From Mesorhizobium hawassense (GTDB lineage Bacteria > Pseudomonadota > Alphaproteobacteria > Rhizobiales > Rhizobiaceae): DNA of 64,000 nucleotides. The translations under genes were made by a program, and so were the position numbers. This document shows, in pieces, positions 59,490 through 64,000 of this stretch (positions within the stretch are counted from its first letter, which is position 1; each line of letters begins with the position of its first letter). Below the pieces are notes generated by a model. It ran no database searches and was not told the DNA's origin. It saw only the letters and a list, made by a program, of their open reading frames with translations. The stretch lies in contig NZ_QMBP01000001.1 in NCBI RefSeq assembly GCF_003289945.1, positions 62,001-126,000 of the forward strand, in the 5' to 3' direction.

Positions 59490-59961
59490 AGATCTTCGCC
59501 CCCTCAGCGAAATGGTTCATCAGCGATTGCGCATATTGTCAGGTTAGCGCAGCGGAGCGGATTCGGCAAAGCATGGCCAGCCTGAAGTCTGCTTTCGCAA
59601 TGATAGCGGACGTCATCGGCGACTGGATCGGGTTCAGGGGAACCGATCGTTGCGGACGCTATGGCGATGCTGGTGTAGGCGAATGGCATTGTCGCGGAGG
59701 GAAAAGGCAAAAGTTGCTGTTAATGCGGTCATGCTTCTGCATTCCAATCATGCCGGTCGCCATCATGGCTGGCATGATCGGGAACCACAGCGGCCTTGCA
59801 TTTGTGCCCTCGACTTATGCGACCTGGGCGTTCGCGGCAGGAGGATTCATCCAGCCACGGCCGGTATCATCGCCAGTCCCGACAAAAGGTTGGGGCGGGC
59901 ACCTGCGGCAAATCCCTTGCCAGCTCAGGTTGACTACGACCGGACCAGGCGCGACGAACAA
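59490..59961. other. Intergenic stretch
   Basis: About 470 bp between the LysR 3 start and the Crp/Fnr gene stop. I see no convincing gene. A plus-strand frame beginning at 59573 opens with a short helical stretch but turns to Arg/Gly/Cys-rich noise. No repeat or RNA gene is evident. Confidence 0.5.
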
Positions 59962-60744
59962 TCAGACTGCAAAGCCCTCACCGTCCGTCCCGTCGATGAG
60001 CGGGTCGGGAGCGCATGCGGCGGCGACGCGGGCCGCATCGAGAATTTCGATCGTCTGGCCGTCGACCCTGATGCCTGACTTTCCCAGGCTCGACAGTGCA
60101 CGCGAAAAGGACTCGCGTGTTATGCCGAGCTCGGAGGCGATGAGCGTCTTCTCGAATGGCAGGACGGCTCGATCCGGCGTGCCCTGCCGCTTCGACAGGG
60201 CCAGGAGATAGCATCCGACGCGCTCGGTCGAGTTCCTCAGCTTGAGGTTCTTGATCTGCCGGACCATGCGTCGAAATTGCGCCGCGAGGCTTCCGATTGC
60301 CGCATGTGCCAGCAACGGTTCTTCTTCCACCGCCGCGCGAAACGCTGCCGCATGAATCAATAAGAACCGCGAAGGCTCTGGCACTCGGGCCTGCATGAGA
60401 TAAGGCGCGCCGGTCAGGACGGCGGCGGGGATGACGAGATCCGGGGCTCTGACAGCCTCGATCAAGACTTCACGGCCTCCGGCCGATCGCCCAAACAGCT
60501 GGGCCGACCCTGCCAGCACGATCAGCTGGAAGTTCGGTACCTCGCCTTGTTCGAACAGAACGGTGCCTGAGGACACGCTGTGCACCATGGCATGTCGCAT
60601 CAAATCGGTCCGGCGGGATACGGGTAACCCCCGAAACAACGGCAGCTCCTCCGGCGCCACGCCCTCATACGTCATTTCATCCAAATGTTCGTCTCCGATT
60701 TGAGGCCTTCCCGTTGCTTCCGCATCGTGTGTGACAAATGTCAC
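59962..60744 (-). CDS. Crp/Fnr-family regulator (Dnr/NnrR-like) divergent from narK
   Basis: A protein of up to 260 residues with a cyclic-nucleotide-binding-like sensor barrel (about 35-150), a long dimer helix and a winged HTH. The recognition helix GITRESFSRALSSL holds the E-S-x-S-R pattern that FNR-type proteins use to read TTGAT-N4-ATCAA. No N-terminal Cys cluster is present, so it is not an oxygen-sensing FNR by 4Fe-4S; an NO-sensing Dnr/NnrR type is more likely. GTG 60744 is the longest start and ATG 60675 is an alternative. It is divergent from the nitrate genes and probably activates them. Confidence 0.85.
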   Translation of the reverse strand: MTFVTHDAEATGRPQIGDEHLDEMTYEGVAPEELPLFRGLPVSRRTDLMRHAMVHSVSSGTVLFEQGEVPNFQLIVLAGSAQLFGRSAGGREVLIEAVRAPDLVIPAAVLTGAPYLMQARVPEPSRFLLIHAAAFRAAVEEEPLLAHAAIGSLAAQFRRMVRQIKNLKLRNSTERVGCYLLALSKRQGTPDRAVLPFEKTLIASELGITRESFSRALSSLGKSGIRVDGQTIEILDAARVAAACAPDPLIDGTDGEGFAV

Positions 60745-60745
60745 G
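60730..60745. promoter_or_regulatory. CRP-type dyad at the regulator start
   Basis: TGTGACAAATGTCACG contains the perfect dyad GTGAC-N4-GTCAC and overlaps GTG 60744. If translation begins at ATG 60675, this dyad lies in the promoter and could be an autoregulatory Crp/Fnr site. Confidence 0.5.
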
Positions 60746-60752
60746 GCATGCC

Positions 60753-60766
60753 TTGATTTGAATCAA
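60753..60766. promoter_or_regulatory. FNR/Dnr-type box upstream of narK
   Basis: TTGATTTGAATCAA is a perfect match to TTGAT-N4-ATCAA. It lies 83 bp before the narK start and about 10 bp before the regulator's longest start, so it probably activates nitrate respiration genes when oxygen is low. The divergent regulator gene may also be controlled here. Confidence 0.85.
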
Positions 60767-60848
60767 TGCCAGATGATGCCGGCTTGGTCATGTTGGCCTT
60801 GAGCGGGCGAGAGTCCGATGAGGCCAATCGTCTAAGAGGCTGCCGACA

Positions 60849-63590
60849 ATGAAAACAACCGCGTTTCCGAAGTCCGGTCAAATCCTGGGCGCAAGCACGA
60901 CGGCATTTACGGTCTGCTTCGCGGTCTGGACCATCTTTTCCATCATCGGCATTCGCATCCGCCAGGAACTTGGCCTCAGCGAGACGCAGTTCGGCCTGCT
61001 TGTCGGCACGCCGATCCTGACGGGTTCGCTGCTCAGAGTCGCGCTTGGCATCTGGACCGACCGCTTCGGGGGCCGGATCGTCTTCACGCTGAACATGCTC
61101 GCGGCCGCGGTAGCGACTTTCCTTCTGTCCTATGCTCACACCTATCCGCAGATGCTGGTCGCGGCCCTCGGCGTCGGCATCGCCGGCGGCTCCTTCTCGG
61201 TCGGTGTCGCCTATGTGTCGCGCTGGTTCCCGCCGCAAAAACAAGGTACGGCGCTCGGCATCTTCGGTGCGGGCAATGTCGGTGCCGCGGTCACCAAATT
61301 CCTCGCCCCCTTCGTGCTCGTCGCCTTCGGCTGGCAGGCCGTGGCCGAGGTCTGGGCAGCGGCCCTCGTCGTCATGGCCGCCATCTTCTGGTTCACGACG
61401 GACGACGACCCGGTCATCGTCGAACGCCGGCGATCCGGCATCAAGCCGAAAAGCGCCTGGCTCGAGCTCGAGCCTCTGAAGAACGTGCAGATCTGGCGTT
61501 TCGCGCTCTACTATTTCTTCGTCTTCGGCGCCTTTGTCGCGCTCGCGCTCTGGCTGCCTCAATATCTCATCAACGTCTACGGCCTCGACATCAAGACGGC
61601 CGGCATGATCGCCGCCTTCTTCTCGGTGCCGGCGAGCCTGTTTCGCGCCTATGGCGGACACCTTTCGGACGGCTTCGGCGCCCGCCGCGTGCTCTACTGG
61701 ACTTTCTTCGTTTCGGTGGTGGCGACCTTCATCCTGTCCTATCCGCCGACCGACTATATCGTGCACGGGGTCAACGGCACGACGACCTCCTTTCACATCG
61801 AGATGGGCCTTTTCGGCTTCATCATCACGATCTTCGTGCTCGGCTTCTTCATGGCTCTCGGCAAGGCCGCCGTCTACAAGCACATCCCGGTCTACTATCC
61901 CGACCATGTCGGTTCGGTCGGCGGACTCGTCGGTATGATCGGCGGCCTCGGCGGTTTCGTGCTGCCGATCCTGTTCGGCTTGCTGCTTGACTTGACCGGC
62001 CTCTGGACGAGCTGCTTCATGGCGCTCTTCCTGCTGGTCGCCGGCGCGCTGCTTTGGATGCATATGGCCATCCGCCAGATGGAGCGCGGAACGGTTGGCG
62101 AGGCCCTCGCCAAGCTGCCGCCTTTCCCCGAAATGCAGGACATGCCCGAGCCCGTGGCAAAGGCCCGAACGGGCGGTGCCCTTACTGACTGGCGTCCGGA
62201 GGACAAAACCTTCTGGGCTCAAACCGGCCGCCGCATCGCCAAGCGCAATCTGTGGCTTTCGATCCCGGCGCTGCTGCTTTCATTTGCCATCTGGCAGGTA
62301 TGGTCGGTCGTCGTCGCCAAGCTCCCGCTCGTCGGCTTCACCTTCACCACGGATCAGCTCTTCTGGCTTGCCGCTCTGCCCGGACTCTCTGGGGCCACGC
62401 TGCGCATCTTCTATTCCTTCATGGTGCCGATCTTCGGCGGCAGGCTCTGGACGACGCTTACGACCTGGTCGCTGATCATCCCGGCGGTCGGCATCGGCTA
62501 TGCGGTGCAGAACCCCGACACGCCTTATGTCGTGCTGCTGATGCTCGCGCTGCTCTGCGGTTTCGGCGGCGGCAACTTCGCCTCTTCCATGGCCAACATC
62601 TCCTTCTTCTTCCCGAAGGCGGAGAAGGGAAATGCGCTTGCGCTCAATGCCGGCCTCGGCAATCTCGGTGTCAGCGTCGTCCAGTTCGTCGTGCCGCTGG
62701 CGATCACCACCGGAATATTCGGCTGGCTCGGCGGCGATCCGGCCATGGTCAAGGGAGCGACCGGCGATGCGCCGCTCTGGCTGCAGAATGCCGGCTTCGT
62801 CTTCGTGCCATTCATCGTGGTCTCGGCTTTTGCCGCCTGGTTCGGCATGAACGACATCGCATCGGCCAAGGCGTCCTTCAGCGAACAGGCCGTGATCTTC
62901 CAGCGCCGCCACAACTGGATCATGTGCTGGCTTTACACAGGCACATTCGGATCCTTCATCGGTTATTCGGCCGGCTTCCCGCTGCTCACGAAGATGCTGT
63001 TTCCGGACGTCAACGCGCTCCAGTATGCCTTCCTCGGCCCGCTCGTCGGCGCCCTCTCGCGCTCGGGCTCCGGCTGGCTTGCGGACAGATATGGCGGCGC
63101 GCGCGTCACCTTCTTTGCCTTCGTGCTGATGATCGCGGGCGTTGCCGGGGTTTTGTGGTTCATCGGCGTCAAGGATCAGCCGGGCGCATTCGCGGGCTTC
63201 TTCGCGGCCTTCCTGCTCTTGTTCTTCGCCACCGGCGTCGGCAACGCCTCCACCTTCCAGATGATCCCGGTGATCATGGGCAAGGAGATGGGCCGCTTGT
63301 TGCCGAAGGCCAACGCGGAAGCGCGTCGCCAGCAGGCGGAGAAGGAGTCCGCGGCCATCACCGGCTTTACCTCGGCGATCGCGGCCTTCGGCGCGTTCTT
63401 CATCCCGAAGAGCTACGGCACCTCGATCGCGCTCACGGGCTCACCGAACGCCGCGTTGTGGGCGTTCCTTCTGTTCTACGTGAGCTGCGTCGGCATCACC
63501 TGGGCTGTCTATACCCGCAAAGGCGGCCTTCTCCACGACATCGAACGCGCCAAGCGCGGCGCGCCCGTCCATCCGGCCGCAGCCGAATAA
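60849..63590 (+). CDS. narK: Fused NarK1-NarK2 nitrate/nitrite transporter
   Basis: A 913-residue double MFS protein with about 24 membrane helices. Residues about 1-410 are NarK1-like ([20 protein letters not shown]) and residues about 460-890 NarK2-like, with the nitrate signature [20 protein letters not shown]. In known fusions, such as that of Paracoccus, one half imports nitrate with protons and the other exchanges nitrate for nitrite. It is preceded by an FNR box and followed after 14 bp by narG. It is complete, about twice the length of a single NarK. Confidence 0.95.
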   Translation: MKTTAFPKSGQILGASTTAFTVCFAVWTIFSIIGIRIRQELGLSETQFGLLVGTPILTGSLLRVALGIWTDRFGGRIVFTLNMLAAAVATFLLSYAHTYPQMLVAALGVGIAGGSFSVGVAYVSRWFPPQKQGTALGIFGAGNVGAAVTKFLAPFVLVAFGWQAVAEVWAAALVVMAAIFWFTTDDDPVIVERRRSGIKPKSAWLELEPLKNVQIWRFALYYFFVFGAFVALALWLPQYLINVYGLDIKTAGMIAAFFSVPASLFRAYGGHLSDGFGARRVLYWTFFVSVVATFILSYPPTDYIVHGVNGTTTSFHIEMGLFGFIITIFVLGFFMALGKAAVYKHIPVYYPDHVGSVGGLVGMIGGLGGFVLPILFGLLLDLTGLWTSCFMALFLLVAGALLWMHMAIRQMERGTVGEALAKLPPFPEMQDMPEPVAKARTGGALTDWRPEDKTFWAQTGRRIAKRNLWLSIPALLLSFAIWQVWSVVVAKLPLVGFTFTTDQLFWLAALPGLSGATLRIFYSFMVPIFGGRLWTTLTTWSLIIPAVGIGYAVQNPDTPYVVLLMLALLCGFGGGNFASSMANISFFFPKAEKGNALALNAGLGNLGVSVVQFVVPLAITTGIFGWLGGDPAMVKGATGDAPLWLQNAGFVFVPFIVVSAFAAWFGMNDIASAKASFSEQAVIFQRRHNWIMCWLYTGTFGSFIGYSAGFPLLTKMLFPDVNALQYAFLGPLVGALSRSGSGWLADRYGGARVTFFAFVLMIAGVAGVLWFIGVKDQPGAFAGFFAAFLLLFFATGVGNASTFQMIPVIMGKEMGRLLPKANAEARRQQAEKESAAITGFTSAIAAFGAFFIPKSYGTSIALTGSPNAALWAFLLFYVSCVGITWAVYTRKGGLLHDIERAKRGAPVHPAAAE

Positions 63591-63604
63591 CTAGGGAAAA
63601 ATCA

Positions 63605-64000
63605 ATGTCGCATTTTCTCGACCGGCTAACCTTCTTTCGCAAGACCGTCGACAGTTTCTCCGACGGCCACGGGATCGTGACCAACGAGGATCGCTCCTGG
63701 GAAGACGGCTACCGCAAGCGCTGGCAGCACGACAAGATCGTGCGCTCCACCCATGGTGTGAACTGCACCGGCTCCTGCTCGTGGAAGATCTACGTCAAGG
63801 GCGGCATCGTCACCTGGGAGACGCAGCAGACCGATTATCCGCGCACGCGGCCCGATCTGCCCAACCATGAGCCGCGCGGCTGCGCGCGCGGCGCTTCCTA
63901 CAGCTGGTATCTCTATTCCGGCGCCCGGGTAAAATACCCGATGATCCGCGGCCGGCTGTTGAAGCTGTGGCGGGCGGCCCGCGCCAAGATGACGCCCGTC
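63605..64000 (+). CDS. narG: Respiratory nitrate reductase alpha subunit, N-terminal fragment
   Basis: The first 132 residues of NarG, running to the window edge. [18 protein letters not shown] contains the His and Cys ligands of the FS0 iron-sulfur cluster, and [19 protein letters not shown] with [18 protein letters not shown] is diagnostic. The enzyme reduces nitrate to nitrite with molybdenum bis-MGD in the cytoplasm. It follows narK by 14 bp. narHJI are expected beyond the edge. Confidence 0.96.
   Translation, partial: MSHFLDRLTFFRKTVDSFSDGHGIVTNEDRSWEDGYRKRWQHDKIVRSTHGVNCTGSCSWKIYVKGGIVTWETQQTDYPRTRPDLPNHEPRGCARGASYSWYLYSGARVKYPMIRGRLLKLWRAARAKMTPV

Noticed and set aside
60741..62222. 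493-codon minus-strand frame opposite narK
   Set aside because: A His/Glu/Arg-rich shadow of a membrane-protein gene, without any family feature.

Overview
The window reads as an alphaproteobacterium of the Rhizobiales, most likely a Mesorhizobium-like or Sinorhizobium-like plant-associated bacterium. The reasons are high GC, a Trb-type conjugation operon of the rhizobial ICE/plasmid kind, a divergent AraC regulator next to a polysaccharide operon that matches the Sinorhizobium meliloti CuxR/Uxs1/Uxe/Aps cluster, an HWE-family histidine kinase and a paired-palindrome intergenic repeat. The genus is inference. No rRNA, tRNA, CRISPR array, transposase or integrase was found.

Layout. 1-4881: 3' half of a conjugation operon (trbJ end, trbL, trbF, trbG, trbI, DUF2274 gene) with a decayed reading frame behind it. 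5335-12241: a six-gene signalling block made of a GGDEF-EAL c-di-GMP enzyme, a degenerate HATPase-like protein, a STAS-methyltransferase fusion, a membrane dCache-HAMP-PP2C (SpoIIE/IcfG-type) phosphatase, an intact HATPase kinase and a STAS antagonist. 12242-19146: gene-poor DNA with a possible trio of tiny ORFs, an HWE sensor kinase, a membrane-anchored nuclease and the AraC/CuxR-like regulator. 19640-27018: polysaccharide operon uxs-uxe-GT2-ugd-DUF995-GH26-DUF995. 27095-29508: a small secreted protein, a broken gene and a hipBA toxin-antitoxin pair.

30488-41075: a sugar-acid locus with an SMP-30 lactonase, a three-gene sugar ABC importer, a LacI repressor, L-idonate dehydrogenase, 2-hydroxyacid dehydrogenase, gluconate 5-dehydrogenase, gluconokinase, a beta-hydroxyacid dehydrogenase and a Dabb protein. 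One 16-bp palindrome (best copy ATGTTATCGATAACAT) sits at all three control points, so the locus looks like one LacI regulon. 41146-59489: redox, metal and stress genes, including a copper-bufferin operon (bufA-bufB-bufC-doxX-quinone reductase), a pair of paralogous tiny secreted proteins, three LysR regulators, a cupin, an MFS exporter, DUF302, 3-hydroxybutyrate dehydrogenase, a patatin phospholipase, NDH-2, a flavin disulfide reductase and a peroxiredoxin. 59962-64000: a Crp/Fnr regulator, a perfect FNR-type box, a fused NarK nitrate/nitrite transporter and the start of narG (respiratory nitrate reductase).

Two blocks could work together through c-di-GMP: the partner-switching module carries a GGDEF-EAL enzyme, and the nearby polysaccharide operon lies beside a regulator whose N-terminus has a PilZ-like RxxxR motif. 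This link is inference. Starts were chosen by ribosome-binding site, overlap and signal-peptide logic. Family names come from motif recognition without database searches.
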